Shown in pieces: positions 10,486-24,895 of a stretch of 64,000 nt of DNA. Each line of letters starts with the position of its first letter. Position 1 is the first letter of the stretch. Origin of the DNA: Hydractinia symbiolongicarpus. Lineage: Eukaryota; Cnidaria; Hydrozoa; Anthoathecata; Hydractiniidae. The position numbers and the translations under genes are program-made. The DNA lies in NCBI RefSeq assembly GCF_029227915.1, contig NC_079883.1:21326001-21390000 (forward strand), given 5' to 3'. The notes under the pieces were generated by a model, which ran no database searches, was not told where the DNA came from, and saw only the letters and a list, made by a program, of their open reading frames with translations.

Positions 10486-11643
10486 ATGATCTAAATATAT
10501 ATATATTTAGTACTATATTTGTGACGAGGGTGCCGAGTCACCGGAAACGCCACAAAATCCACTGGGGACTTCTGGCGTTTTAAAAAAAACCTAAAAGTTT
10601 TGCCCGGAGAACCGGAATCAACCCCAAAACAATATTTTTTAAACATTTATTACCATGATGTATAATTTATTCTTTTAATGTCGAGCAGTGGTAGTGGATG
10701 TTAGACTTGAGTCTCTGGTTATGACGGAGGGTTAGTAAACGAAATAAGAATGCATATATTTATGTTAACATAAATGTCTGTCTTCTCTGTGTATTAACGA
10801 AGTCCGTAGATACTTTACAGTACAGATATTGCTTAATAGTCTATTCCTAGCCTATTTTGCCATTCCAAAGACTTTTGCTGTAATACTTTCTAGTTTTGCA
10901 AAGCAAAATAATTGAAAGTTTGCTAGAACAAAGATGACTTAGGGAGCACTCACATAGATTTTGGATTTTTTAGCGTCATTTAAACACTAAGAGATTGTTG
11001 ACCTGCCCACCCTCCCCTCTTATTTTAGCATCATTAAAAAAACATTCAATGTGATGAGAAGACAGGGTAAAAGAAATTACTTACACCCTTTTACTATACC
11101 TGTACGTCCACTCATTGCTATTTCATAATAAAATATCAGGAGGAGAAGAGAAATAATTTTGTTTTATGTATTTATTTAATTTTAGGCTGGTTTTGTATTT
11201 CACCAGTTGAATTTGAAAATGCAGGACCACACTGTCTTAAGCTAATAGAGGATGTTTCTTTCTTCTTGTTTTTACTGTAGCTAAATATATTCTAGAGAAA
11301 CAAGATGAATATAGATGAATTCTATGGTTTACGTTTTCAGCAGTAAGCTCTTTCGGTTTTGGCATTTGCGGGATATTATTTGCAAATAAAGTCATGCAAA
11401 TGCCAATTGATAAAGTCTAACTTACTTACTAGCCGTCCACTCATTACGTACTAATGATGATAGAAAAAACAAAAATCAAAACATTACACTTGGAAAGTTG
11501 TCTTTAAGATGTAAACAACACCAAATTTATATTTGGTGTGTGTGGATCTGCAAAAGCAATATATATATTTAAAGTTTGCCGTAGTGACAAGTGCTGAATG
11601 TGTATTTTTGATGCTATGATTTATGTATTATAAGGAAAGTATT
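10486..11643. other. Intergenic region upstream of SIN3
   Basis: No coding frame was found. This interval should contain the SIN3 promoter and any 5' untranslated exon. The only distinctive structure is the nested palindrome at 11361-11404. Confidence 0.5.
11361..11404. promoter_or_regulatory. Nested palindrome with octamer-like ATGCAAAT upstream of SIN3
   Basis: Outer arms GGCATTTGC (11361-11369) and GCAAATGCC (11396-11404) enclose a perfect 14-bp palindrome TTATTTGCAAATAA (11376-11389). The right outer arm includes ATGCAAAT (11394-11401), the POU-factor octamer. It lies about 240 bp upstream of the SIN3 start codon. A regulatory role is inference. Confidence 0.35.
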
Positions 11644-14600
11644 ATGAAACGAAGCCATGATGAAACTGACGTATTTGGAGGACGCAGACCTGGGCCACCT
11701 GGTATTCCAACACCTGGCCTTCCTGCACATGCAGCTCCATATCCCCATGTATTAGCTCCACCTGGACAGTTGGCACATAGTTTTGAGCAAATGAGAGATA
11801 CTTTACCAAGACCACCATTTTCCACCTCACATCTTAGTGGACCTGCTCCGTACGTTAGCAATAGTCTTGTCCAGAATAATTGTGTAGAATAAAAATGTCT
11901 AAACTTCTAATTGATTTATGTATCTTTCTGTGCTTTAGGCCTAATCCACCACCCGTTGCTCCTAGCCATTTGCCACCTTCACAACCTGCAGTACATTCTA
12001 CAAAGGTATGTAGTATTTCGAGGTCTTCAGATAAATATTTAGTAATCATGTGTCTGTGTGATTTTCTTGTGGTGCTACAGACTCGTGAAAAACAAAAGGT
12101 TAATGAAAGAATAAATGAAATAAGAATAAAAGGGCTATTCCATCATTTGTAAGGTTTCCTAATCCCATGACATAAAACCTTAATAGGGATTCCTATGTGT
12201 GACTCACAGGTTTGCAAAGCTTGAGTAAGATTGCAATGTGGTAAGCGCCAGTAAGACAGATAATTAATGTTGGGATCTAGCAATGGGAATGCATACATGT
12301 TAAAAATCATTTATCCTAATGTCAAAAATGGATTTGTTTTTAAACAAAATGAGTTTGTATATAAATGCATTATTTCGTTGCAAGTAATTTGATGTGATTT
12401 AGCATTATTTTAAATTTCCCTTCCCCATCTCCTATAACTATTGTTCTTATGTATATCTTTGTCCATTGATTATTTGTGCCTCAAACGAGTAAATGGTGAA
12501 ATACTTTCAAAAAAGGTTCCTCTTTATTATTTTGCAAGTTGGATGAACTGGGAAAAAAAAGAAAAATATATAACCTATAGGAAATCTGGACATTTGAGTA
12601 TTATTTTTAATAAACACTAGATGTGAATTATTTTCCTCACTCTTACATTTGTACTGGTGATCACATTTGTGTACTTGTTGCATTGGAAATGCTTGCATTG
12701 CAAAAAACATTAACCTAAATTCAAACTGCTTTTAAATTCAGCTGAGTTTAAAAGCAGTTTATAGGTCTTCCTTAAAGTTGTTATTTGTGTTAAAAATGTA
12801 TCTTGAAGTTATTTTCGAAGATAGTGGATATTCCTAGAACCAAAATGGAATGTGCACTAGATACTTTAAGCGTATATATGCAGACCAACAACTGGTCAAA
12901 GATATAAAATGATTTTACTTACTTTTGAATTTAATTTAGCAAAATTACCAAACACACATTCAAACTCCAAACCCAGCACATGCTCCAACACCTGGTCAAC
13001 AGCAGTACCAACGCTTAAAGGTTAGCATAAATATGTACATCTCTGGTTAGTCAAGGCAAGGTTAAACTGCTGTTCATTTGTTAAAAATATAAAGCTTTTT
13101 TACTCACTTAATTCAAATATATAATTGATTCTGTAAGGTTCAGCATGTCAAAATACATTTTGGAAGTTTACTCTCACAACTGTGTACATTGCGAATAATG
13201 TAAACAGACACAACATAAACAGGCCCACACCATATATAGTTTGTTGGCTAAAAAAGAGATTCTTAGAGAAAAAGAACTGAGGCTATGATAGTGGTTTGCT
13301 TTATAAATAATTATATTTTAAGGTTGAGGATGCTTTATCCTACTTAGATCAAGTTAAGCTTCAGTTTGGAAACCAACCTCAAGTAAGTATTTATTGTATG
13401 CCAATTTTTAAAGTAGTTAACTAGCTATCTTTATTTTATCATTATAGTATGTTTATGTTGTTGTTCCAGTCCTTTTTACCATTAGTACCCTAATTATTTT
13501 TGTGAGCTTCAAAAAATACAGTTCACGAATGTTAATTTCTAAAAAGAAGCATAACATATCAATGTGCAAAAATACAACCACTCAGTCATCACATAATTTG
13601 CAAAAGAATATATTTCCGACCAACAGCACATCCTAAACATGGATGTATTATCATCGCTATATTGGTTTAAAATTTTATGCAACTAAAATGATTGTTTTAA
13701 AAAAACAATGTAAAAGATAACTTAAGGTTGGCACATGCTCTTTATATGACTCAGTTCACATTTATATTTATAACATCTGCAATAAAAGCCACAAGTATAT
13801 AAGTGTGGGTATAGGAAGTTAGTAATTACAATTGTAGTGCATTCTCATATGGTGTTGCATTAACCTAATATTAAGATACTATAAACAATTCATTCATATT
13901 GGGCTGAAATTGTGCTGCACTTGGTTAATAAAGGGTTTAAAATTTCATTTAAAATAACAAGCTATGATGTAGCCTTAGCAGCTCTGTTCTGATGTGAAGT
14001 GCATGTGCAAAAATCTCTCGCCTAACTTTAATAATGGCTTTAGTGAAGTTGGGAAAGCTAATTCAAGTGTAAACATTAAAGAGCACTTGTTTTTGTAAAC
14101 AAAAAAAATTGCAAACCATCAGTTTAAGAATGACTTTACAAATGGGTGCTTTTGAAAAACATGCATTAATTATGTATCCTTTTTCAGACCATGGCAACAT
14201 CATAACATTGAACTTTAAAGTATTTTTAACTTTAAAAAGGTGACAAAATGAATACCTGTAGAAATTCCACCCACCACTTTTACAAGATTTCAAAATTTCA
14301 AGATTATTCACACAAGGTACCAAGCGATGTGAACAAAAAACTGAAAAAGGCTTTAAACAAGATGACACTATTTGTATCATTATTAAGATCATTATTTGTA
14401 GTGTTGTACATGTTATTTGTAGTGTTGTATATCATACATTTTATTGTTGTTTTTTTAGGTGTACAATGAGTTTCTTGATATAATGAAAGAGTTCAAGTCT
14501 CAGACGTAAGTTAGTCATCATGAACAATGTTCGATTAGAGTAGTATACTAGTTGTAAGACCCTGAAGTAATTTTTTTTTAATTTTTTTACTTCTCATAAA

Positions 14601-17600
14601 ACGGTTTGTGGTTAATTTTCCTATGAGGGTGGGAATTTTAAAAGTTTCATTAAAGAAACTAGACAACAAACATAATACTTCTGCCACCATGAACTTGTCC
14701 ATACCCTTGTTTAATTGTATTGCCTGTGGAATACTCATAACATTAAATTTATAGTTGATCGATTAATTTGTCCATGATATTTCTATAATAATAAAACAGT
14801 GCGATATACAAAGTTTTCACAGCTAATGAAATTGCAATATATTTTATTATGTAAAAACGTAGAGAAATAGAACTTTATGCAAAATTGGGCATATTATTTT
14901 GGCTTGAAATAACATCCTTTTTTTAAAAAATGCATTTTCATTCAAATATAGAATTGTTGATGCAAGGGAAAAAATGGAAATAATAGCTACCCTTCAAAAC
15001 TAAACGACAATCAATTCAAAAGTTTTTCTGTTATATTCAATTTTTTTAAAAAGAATAGGCAATCATTGTAAACTTTAAAATTTCGAGTTATTAAAAGATT
15101 AAACATATGAACACAAGCACGTCAATAATTCCACATGTGGTTCTTGTTTTTAAAGTGATAGCCGTGAACTGTTTTTCCCTATATTTGTTGCTTTATTATT
15201 AATGTGCCAGTAACTTATTTTTTCCAGCATGTTCATTAGCCTTCATTGGCTCTTCTTTTATTTTTAGTATTGACACTCCTGGAGTAATTAGTCGTGTGTC
15301 AGCTTTGTTTAAAGGACATCCAGATCTAATAGTTGGCTTCAATACATTTTTGCCACCGGGCTACAAAATTGAAGTAAGTTTGACAGATATAAACACAGTC
15401 AATGTGTGTGCACCCACTGGCACAACAACACACCTGATTTCTGGTAATGGTTTGATCGCTGCTCCAACCCAACCCAATCTAAATAAAGTAAGTAACATTT
15501 CATGGGTCTTTTAAGACATTTGTACAATGCAAAAGTTATTTAAAATGTGATAGTAATTTTTGTCACATTGAGTTGATATTTTTTGTTGTTGTAAGAAGTA
15601 CACATCAGTTGATAAGTTGTTTCATCTAAAAACCTACCATTTTGACTGGTCATATTTAGCTAAATCTTGAGACGTGAACGTGTGTTTCTTCTAAGCAAAG
15701 TGTGCAAACTCTCTAAGTTTTTGTTTGTCTTTGCAAAGACTTAAGATACTTCTCTTGTCATCAAGCTTTGATCAAAGGATCATCTCATCTCATTATATAT
15801 CTTTTTTTACTAAACAAGAACTGTATTTGTGATAGATATAATCTCAAATCATTATGTGTTTGAAATAAGGTAAATATTTTTTACAAAACAGTAAACTAGA
15901 TTACGCGACAAAAAAAGAGATTTCTCTCCAGCAAAAAGTAAAAAAGTATGACTTAACTATATTCTGCATTTTAGACTCCTTCAGCTCCAGCAGCAGCAAG
16001 TGGTACAAGTTTGCCCACTACAATACCACCAACCTCATCACCCTCAACCACTGTTTCAAAGTCACCAACAAGACCAACATCTTTACCAGCAAAGCCATTA
16101 TCTCCCACTGCGCAAGCATTACCGGCTTTATCATTACCTTCTCCTGGTGTTCAGTCACAGACACAGGTATTAGTAATTTTTGGTTACGTTTTTATTCTTT
16201 TTATACTTTAGACCTGAGTGAAAGTAGTGGTTAATAATAATTTATTTTATTTTCGTACTCAGCCTGCAATCAACCAGTACTTTGAATATCATCTTGTTTT
16301 CTTTTTTTACTTTAGGCTCAACATCATGCCATCAACTATGTTACTAAGATTAAAAACAGATTCCAGGGACAGCCAGAGGTCTATCAAAAGTTCTTAGATA
16401 TCTTAAATAATTACCAGACCGAACAAAAAGCTATAAAGGAAAACGCAGTGGACCAGTTTGGAAGATCACTGCAAGAGCAAGAGGTGTATGACCGGGAGGG
16501 AAAATTAGCTTCTGAAGTGTATCAACAAGTTGCTAAACTTTTCAATAAACAAGAAGATCTGTTGCAAGAATTTAGTCAGTTTCTTCCGGACGCAACTGGC
16601 TCGTCATTCAATGCTTCAGCTGCTGTATCACTCAGCAATGCTGTATCTTCGTACCAGCCACTTTCTAAAAAGTCTACCCCACTTTCTGGCAATTCCAGCA
16701 AACCAGCATCTAATAAAAACAAAAAGTCTTTGCCTTCTTCTTTGTCCAATACAAACTCTGTCAAGGTCGAATCGATGGATGTTGATGTGAAGGAAAATGG
16801 AGATAAACATGGGAAGAAGCGACACAAGTCAGCATTGAAAGACGTATCATTGGCTGAAGCTGTCAAGCATGGAAATCTAAGTGAATTCGCGTTTTTCGAG
16901 AAAGTTCGAAAAGCTTTAAAAAGTCCAGATGTGTATGAAAATTTTCTACGCTGTCTTGTTTTATTTAATCAAGAGGTAATTTCACGACCAGAACTCGTTC
17001 AGCTGGCAACCACTTTCCTTGGTAAATTCCCAGACCTTTTCACCTGGTTTAAGATGTTCCTAGGATACAAGGATAATCAACAAACAGAAACCAACATATC
17101 TGGTTTTAAGGATCGTGGCACAGGCGGAGAATTAGCACATTTAGAAATTGGTATGTTTGCTTTAGGTTTAATTGTCTAAATGCTTCAATGTTGTAGATGT
17201 CAATGGGACATTATATTTATTGAAATTTTAGTTTGATATTTTACAATGTTGACGGACCTTCAAATTTATCTCCTTTGATGTTGAGCTGCAACAACAGTTT
17301 TAATGTATGTTGTATTCACTTTGAAATCAAGGTGTGGTTAACAAGTTGCTAAAAAGCGGTAAAAATAATACCACCCAACAATTAATTTTGAGGTTGGATG
17401 TGTTGAAAATATACATACACGTGCTTTAAATTTTATACTAAACATAAATATAACAAAATATTTATAAATTTGTCATATCAAAGAAACATAAAACTGGAGG
17501 AGGGTGTATTAACCTTAAAAATGACTTAATTTCAGATTTCGCATCTTGTAAACGCAGCGGTGCAAGCTATAGAGCTTTGCCAAAAAGTTACACACAACCG

Positions 17601-20600
17601 AAATGTTCAGGGCGCACAGTTCTTTGCAAAGAACTGCTCAATGACACGTGGGTTTCCTTACCGTCTTGGTCTGAAGACACCCAGTTCCCAGGCACTCGAA
17701 AGACGCAATATGAGGAGCATATCTACAAATGCGAAGATGAAAGGTTTGAGCTAGATGTGGTGATAGAGATGAACCTGACGACGATCAAAGTTTTGGAAGG
17801 TGTCCAGAAGAAATTATCACGAATGAGTTCTGATGAGCAACAGAAATTTCGATTGGATAACAGTCTTGGGGGAACTTCAGATGCCATCCACAGAAAGGCC
17901 ATTTACAGGTATTTGTGCTGATTCTTTGTTAACAGAAGCAAATGTCTCATTAGATGTGCATTATATTATATTTATTATTTTATTTTTTATTTTTTTATTT
18001 ATTAGGATTTATGGAGACAAATCACCTGAGATAATCGATGGTTTGAAGAAGACACCCCACGTGGCCATACCTCTTGTGTTAAAACGTTTGAAACAGAAAG
18101 ATGAAGAGTGGAGAATTGCGCAGAAGCAATTTAATAAAATATGGAGAGATCAGAATGAGAAATACTACTTAAAGGTGAAACTCTTTGTTGATTTGATAAC
18201 AAATGTGATGCTTTGATTTTCGAGTAACTTTTATATCTTTTTTTTTGCAGTCTTTGGATCATCAAGGCATCAATTTCAAACAAAATGACTTGAAGGCTAT
18301 ACGATCAAAATCACTTATTAGAGACATCGAGCAAATATTTGAAGAGGTTAAAGATTTTTTATTGTTGTTTCCATCGTAGAGTATTTTTTTGTCTTGACTG
18401 TAGAGTATTTTTTATTATTGTTTATTGATTTGTGTCCTGTTCAGAGATCCGACCAAATGGACGACGTAAATGCAGAGGCCTCTGGTCCGCATATTACATG
18501 CACATATCAGGTTGGTATTTCTTGGCTTCTTTTTTTTGTTTTTTAAAGAATGGCAACCCTCTCAACATAAATATAATAGAGACAATGGCATTTTTTCAGC
18601 CAAAGTGTTAATTTTTAGATGCGTAGTTCAGTGCGCACTTTCTATGACGTCTATTTTACAGAATAATCCACGTTAAGGCCCACAAAGGCCCCGAAATTTG
18701 ATAGACATGGCCATGCCGACGTCAGCAACAATTATTACATTTTGAGAGTCGAGATCTAAGCAAGTTTAAGTTGCGTGAATCTAGTATGGAGATGTTGTTT
18801 AAAACTACTTGTTTGAAAAAAAAATCGAAATATGCGAACTTTCCTCAATATACTTTGTGGAGGATTGTAGAACTACCTTGGTATTTAAAAATGCCTAACG
18901 TGGTTGTGTTTAAACTGACTTTGTCTTGTCAAATTTAGGACCAATCAGCTCTCGAGGATGCTTCAGCATTGATCATCCATCACATGAAGAGGCAAGCAGG
19001 AATACACAAGGATGACAAGACCAAAATCAAAACTATCCTGCTTCAATTTCTTCAAGAGTTGTTTTTTGCGCCACGAGGTGAGCTCAGTGACGATGAGCAG
19101 GAAGTAGACGAGATGTCGAAAAAAGACGAGAAAACAGCCACAACGAATGATGTCAGTATGACAGATGTTGACGATGTGTATAACATGATTTTTGTGAACA
19201 ACACTTGGTATACCATCTTGAGATTGCATCAAGTATGTTTTGTTGTGTTGTCAGTTAACATCACTAAGAAACGTAGTGATGAAATCCAAAGATAACTTAG
19301 CTTTTATCACAATTTTTGCTGCAGAATTTTTTCAATTAATGTCTTGGCTGTGTTAATTTTTAGTGATGGAGCATAGGCTTGTAATATACCTGATTTTGCA
19401 TAATTTTAGTTTATGTAAAAAGTTGTATTTGTATTGTCGGATATATGAGGTCTATAAAATTTATTTAGATGCTTTGTGAACGTCTCTTGAAGATGTATAA
19501 ATTAGCAATGAAGATGGCTAAGTTTGATGCTCGCGACAAAAAATATCGACGGGAAGGTACTGCTGAAGCCTTACGCTTGAAAAAGGCCGGCTTGACAGAC
19601 GTAGAAGAATATTATCCCACATTTCTTGAAATGGTCAAAAATTTATTAGACGGTAGCTTGATCTTCTTTTTACATTTAGTTTTTTTATATTTAGTGTTAA
19701 CAGTCAACTTTCTTTTTTATACAGCTGTGTAAAAACTATTCATTCAGTAGCCCGTGAAAAAATCTACGGGTTCGCATTTCCTTTTTTGCTTTTTCGTGTG
19801 TCTGTAGCATGACTATGAAATCGTGCAGACACGGTTGATATTGAATAATGGATTGATGAAAACTTATTATAATTCTTTATTAATTAGGTCAACTTGATCC
19901 GAATGGATACGAGGATACGTTACGTGAAACATTCGGTGTAAATGCTTATGTGTCTTTCACTATGGATAAACTCATTCAAAACATTGTGAGACAGGTAAAG
20001 ATTTGATTATTAGTTAGTCGTTGTATTTTAAAGACAGCCCCCCTCCCCCCTAAATCCATTACAGTTTCAGAATCCTTAACAAAAATTTTGTATATAAGAA
20101 ATTATTTGGGTTCACATTTTTCTATTTTTCTCTCATGTGACACGTGCACGTATTACGGTATTTTACAACCCTAAAATGTAAAAAACTCGACAATTTATAA
20201 TGTCTCAAGATTTGCCAAAAGGTGTACTTATGAAATAACTGATAAACGGTCCTTAGTTCTGGAAAATTCAACGTAAAATATATATCCTTAACGGCACATG
20301 GTAAATTAGAAAACTATATAAGAATTTTCTATCCTCGTTCTATGCTGACATCAGCATAAAATATCTAATGTGTAATATAAGTAAAGGGTATAAGTGTCAT
20401 TACGACAAAAAGCTCATCGATAAAATGTCTTATTCGTCTAGCTTCATAACTTAGTCACTGATGACGTCAGCTTAAAGATAATGGAGTTTTATAAAGAGGA
20501 AAAACTGAATGAGGCTACTGGTGGTGCGGCTGTTACTGCAACTGCTCGTGCTGGCGCAGAACTTGCTTACCAGAAGAGAATTGAAAGCTTATTGTTGGAT

Positions 20601-23600
20601 GAAAACTGTTTTAAAGCTTGTGTTGTAAGTACCTTGCGGTTCGAGATTTGAATTGGCGTTCAAAGTGATGAGACCTTAATGCGTTCCTTGATATCGTCGT
20701 AATGTCATAGCTATAGAGTGTAGAGGAATTAAATTACACAGAAAAATCCGTGCGAATGTTGCGGAAATAAACGTCTACTCCTAATTAACCCCTTTAACCC
20801 TCGTTTAACATGGAGTGTAACCTAACCTTGATTTTTTTTAATGTGTTACGACGACTACTCGAAAAACTTACTTTTTCCTTTAATTTTCCAAGTTTAGCGC
20901 GTTTTACTGAAACTAAGAAAAAGTGTACACATTTTTTTTCTAGTATAAAGACAAAGGTGTTTGCAAAATGAGCATTGAACTCTTACCAAGTGAAGATGAT
21001 CAATCTGAAGACCAAGCAGAAGCTGAGGTATATTTTAAACTTCTCTTTTAAATCGGCCTACGTAGTCGTTAGCTGTTATGATTGTATTTTTTCTCCTTAG
21101 AAGTGGTCTGAATATGTGGAGAAGTATGTAGGCAATACGGAAATCATGCCAGAACTAAAAGAACATTTATGCAAAAAGCCAATCTTTTTGTTGAGGTAAA
21201 GTGAAGGATGTTTTTGTTAACCGTGTTGTATTTTGAAAGGTAGTGTATCTCCTTCCAAATTAACCAGGTTAATTTTGTTCGTAACCAGGATAAACTGTAA
21301 GGTTGGCAGTTGGCAGTCGAGTTTTTAATTTTGCGTAGATTAAATTTGACCAGTTTTGTTACATTCCTAAAAAAAACATTTCGACATTTTGACATTTCGA
21401 AAAATAAAATTCATGCGGAAACTCAATATATATATTTGCTTAGTTTTTTAATCTGATTTTTTTTTTCTATATAGATAAACTACGACTTGCCGTTTACTTT
21501 TGCAAAAATAAGAATAATTCAAAAAAAAGGAATCCAAGCAAAATGAACTTAAAAACAGGCCTCATCATGAAAACTACAAGAAATTATTGCCCTCATGTGC
21601 CTGAAGGGCGTGGAACTTAAAAATATTTTTTAAACACATTTGCTAAAATTTTAAGCTTGTACCATTTAGCGATAAAAATCTCGTGATAAATGCAATGATG
21701 ATAAACGTGCTGATTATACATTTTTTTGCAGAAACGCTCGAATGTTACAAAAACGCATTTCTGAACAAGAAACTGAAGGAAAGAAAGCCGCTGAAAGTAA
21801 AGAAGATGCAAAAGAAACGGTTAAAGATGAACCTTGTGAGAACAAACAAGATGAAAAGTGAGTATCATTGCAAATTCTTTTAATAGCACACTGTGGTAGC
21901 AGACAAACGAAACTTCAACGCTTTTTTCGTTCTAAATTTTGTCCTCCCGAAAATTAGGTAAAAGTGATCTGTAGGTTGCTGTCGATATTTCAAACTTTGA
22001 AGTAGCTGGGAAGGAAGTTTAAGATGTTAAAAGTTCCAAAAACAGGACAATCATGCTTAAATTATTGTTCTTTTTTTCATTAAAAATAAAGTAAGAGCCG
22101 TCTGATTTTTCGAAAATGATCCAAAACTACACAATTTCAAGTTCCTGTAAATTGTGTAGTTTCTTTTTGCTTAATAAGTTAGCACATATGTAACAATACA
22201 ATCAGCTTCTGGAAACTTGAGCCGCGATTGGTGGCTGACGACCCCGCCCAATCTTTGTAAAAATAGGGCGCACTTGTTATGACAAGCCACTCCTCAAAAA
22301 TTATGGCGGCTAAACTGCGGGTTGTTTTGACCCGATTTTGTCCGGATATTTGCGGGACCCGTCCTTTATGGGGGTTGAAATTTGGTGACTTTTAATTACT
22401 CTCAGTTTCCTTCAGGATACTCAACAAAATTTGCTATGACGTCGTTTGTGCCGCCCAGTGACTCATCGGTTAAAAGGTGGTCAAAAGAAAACCGAAAACA
22501 ATTTTCTTGTTCTAATACCCTTGTCAACAGTTCAAAGTCTTATTTTAGCTTTTTTATACTTGTATCATGTCATTTTACACATCTAAAACGTTTACAATCC
22601 TTTTTCTTATTCTAAAGTTCATGCTTCACTGTAGCTTTTTTACGGGATCGGAAATTTCTGATGACGTCATCTCGAAGTGAATAACGTCATCAAAAATTTT
22701 TTATAACAATGTTTCTAAGTATACTAACAAACATTAACAAGCATAGGAAGTCGAGTAAAAAAGTGTATATAGAAAGATTACGGTAAAAAGTATGGCTTTT
22801 GTTATATGACGAATTTCTCTTCATAGGCTAAAACTCTGGTTTTCAATTAACATTCTCAATAAGAAGCTATAAATATGGCGCGACTGAACTGTCGGAAATT
22901 GGGATTGCATTTTGTACTGGGGAAAATTTTGTTGATGAAAATATCCAATGGCTTTCGTGTCTAAATTTCCCGAAAATATCTAATCGAAAAAAAAAGATTC
23001 TCTTAACGACATGAAATGAAATAAGAGATTTAGAGAAAACTGGCCTTAAGAATTTTTTCCGACCTATACTCTCTTTATCAGTACACAGAAGTACTTTTAA
23101 AATGCATTCTGAAAAATTACAGCCTGATATAAGCAGTTTGCTGACATTTACAACTAACATGACAAAGTACGCCATGTTTTCGATACTTAAAAGTACATAT
23201 TAGAACATTGTTTTTTGGTAACAAATGTGTTTTTTTAGCTCGGTTTAATTCTGCTTTGTGTTTAGAGAGGCGCAGCTGTTCCCTAACGTGTACATGTTAA
23301 ACGGATTGGAATGCAAGATCAGTTTAAACTCCTACAAAATGCGTTATGTTTCTGGAACAAGTGATTTCATGTACAGGAGAAATGCTATTGGAAGAGCAAA
23401 GGAGGTAGGGACGCACAATTTGTAATTGTGAAAGTCATGCGTAAATTGTTCTTAAATATCTGCGAATTAAGCCTAATTTTTTCGAGGAGTGAACAATTTT
23501 TTAGACAAAAAAACACAGAAATATCAATGAGAAAAAACACGTAAACAGCTCCAATAACTTATTGGCTTGAAAAAACCAGAAAAAAAAGTTTCTGCGATTT

Positions 23601-24895
23601 TTCGTTGAAGTTGTTTGTTTTTATGAAAATCAAATTTGAACTTACCTAAACAAATTTGACTCCTGAAAATAAATCCTCGCGAAAATTTTAAGCATAGCTG
23701 ACTTGCAAAATCAAATCCTCGCGAAATTCTGTTTGTTTACAACCACACGTAAATTACCTTAAGGTGATTGCTCTCCTTTTCACTATAGTGTGTACATTTA
23801 ACATTGTTGTTTTTTCGAAGGTCATTTTTTTCGCGAATGATAACGTTGAAGTATTTTACAGGAACGTAATTCTGCGGTTTTAGCTAAAATTCGCGAAATT
23901 GTCACCCCACGAAAAAACAAGTATTTTTCATATATTAAATTTTTCATCCTTTAATGTTTAAAGCAAAATAACAAAATGATTTTTTTCCGGTATTATTGCT
24001 GGAAACACTTTTTGATACATTACGTCTTTTTTACAAGAAACAACTACTAACTCGCAAAATATTAGGAAAATTGAAATAATGACTTAACAGGTCTCTTGCT
24101 TAAAAGCATTTTAAAGATACCAAACGGGTAAATTTTCAAAAAATCTACAATTTAAAGTAAAAAAACATCCAAACTGAATTCAAAATGTTATAAACAAATC
24201 TCACGTGTTTATTAGAATAAAAATGTTGACTAAAATTTCGTCAATTACCTTACGTGGATTAATTTTCGCGAATGCCAGCTAACGTTAAAAAATTCGCTTG
24301 GATTAATTTTCGCGAATCGCCAGATTTGAAAAATTTCGCTTTGACTTATTTTCGCGAATAAGCTTATCTAAAAAATTTTGCGTGGATAAATTTTCGTGAA
24401 GGAAGGATAACTGACAGGAAGAGGAAACAAGCATGCCGATTACTTTTTCATTAAAAATTTGCGAATGACAAAAAATTTTGCGTTGATTAATTTTGTGTGG
24501 TTTATTTATCGCAAATGATCCGAATTTGATAAAGTTAATCCGCGTAAGTTACTACATATTTCCTGTGTTTGATACAACTTTTCGTAACATAACCTTGTCT
24601 TACATTTCAGTCCCATCCTAAAATCAATGTTCAACTTCACGCAGCTTATTCGAATGTGCATTCTGCTTGGCTGCTCGAAAATACAACAAGAGATCAATGT
24701 AGACAAACAGAGGAATGGTTAAATGGAAAGTCTGACGTAGAAGAAATGTTGCCTTGCCTGACTACAAAGGCTTCGAGTGAGAATGGTGGTATCAGTGTTA
24801 ATAAATACTCAGTGGTGTACACAAAAGATTTTAAACAAGGACTTGCGGCTACTATAAACACTGCAACTAAAACAACATCCACAGTAACAACCTGA
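11644..24895 (+). CDS. SIN3: SIN3-family transcriptional co-repressor scaffold, 21 exons, about 1302 aa
   Basis: This is the scaffold of the nuclear SIN3/HDAC complex. Coding exons: 11644-11849, 11939-12005, 12940-13020, 13323-13382, 14459-14505, 15268-15487, 15975-16166, 16316-17150, 17536-17908, 18006-18174, 18251-18346, 18445-18510, 18939-19232, 19469-19652, 19888-19994, 20442-20624, 20944-21027, 21101-21195, 21732-21857, 23266-23404, 24611-24895. The frame is continuous across all junctions with GT-AG introns. Domains: PAH1 about 119-190 ([12 protein letters not shown]...LPPGYKIEV), PAH2 about 292-384, PAH3 about 468-541, HDAC-interaction region about 542-750 ([25 protein letters not shown]), C-terminal Sin3 domain about 805-1245 ([34 protein letters not shown]). 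Length fits animal SIN3A (about 1270 aa). The MKR start matches the family; an in-frame ATG at 11623 is the alternative. Confidence 0.95.
12723..12760. repeat. 14-bp-arm hairpin in SIN3 intron 2
   Basis: AAACTGCTTTTAAA (12723-12736), a 10-nt loop, and the exact inverse (12747-12760). It lies within the intron between exons 2 and 3. No function is assigned. Confidence 0.8.
23421..24500. repeat. TTCGCGAA-rich dispersed repeat in the last SIN3 intron
   Basis: The last intron contains many imperfect copies of a motif close to TTAATTTTCGCGAA, in both orientations, spaced a few tens of bases apart, especially 24230-24380. The same motif family recurs at about 34900-35060, 42545-42790, 50380-50460, 52600-53060 and 63040-63110. 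It has no coding content. It looks like a degraded, tandemly expanded interspersed repeat. Confidence 0.6.
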
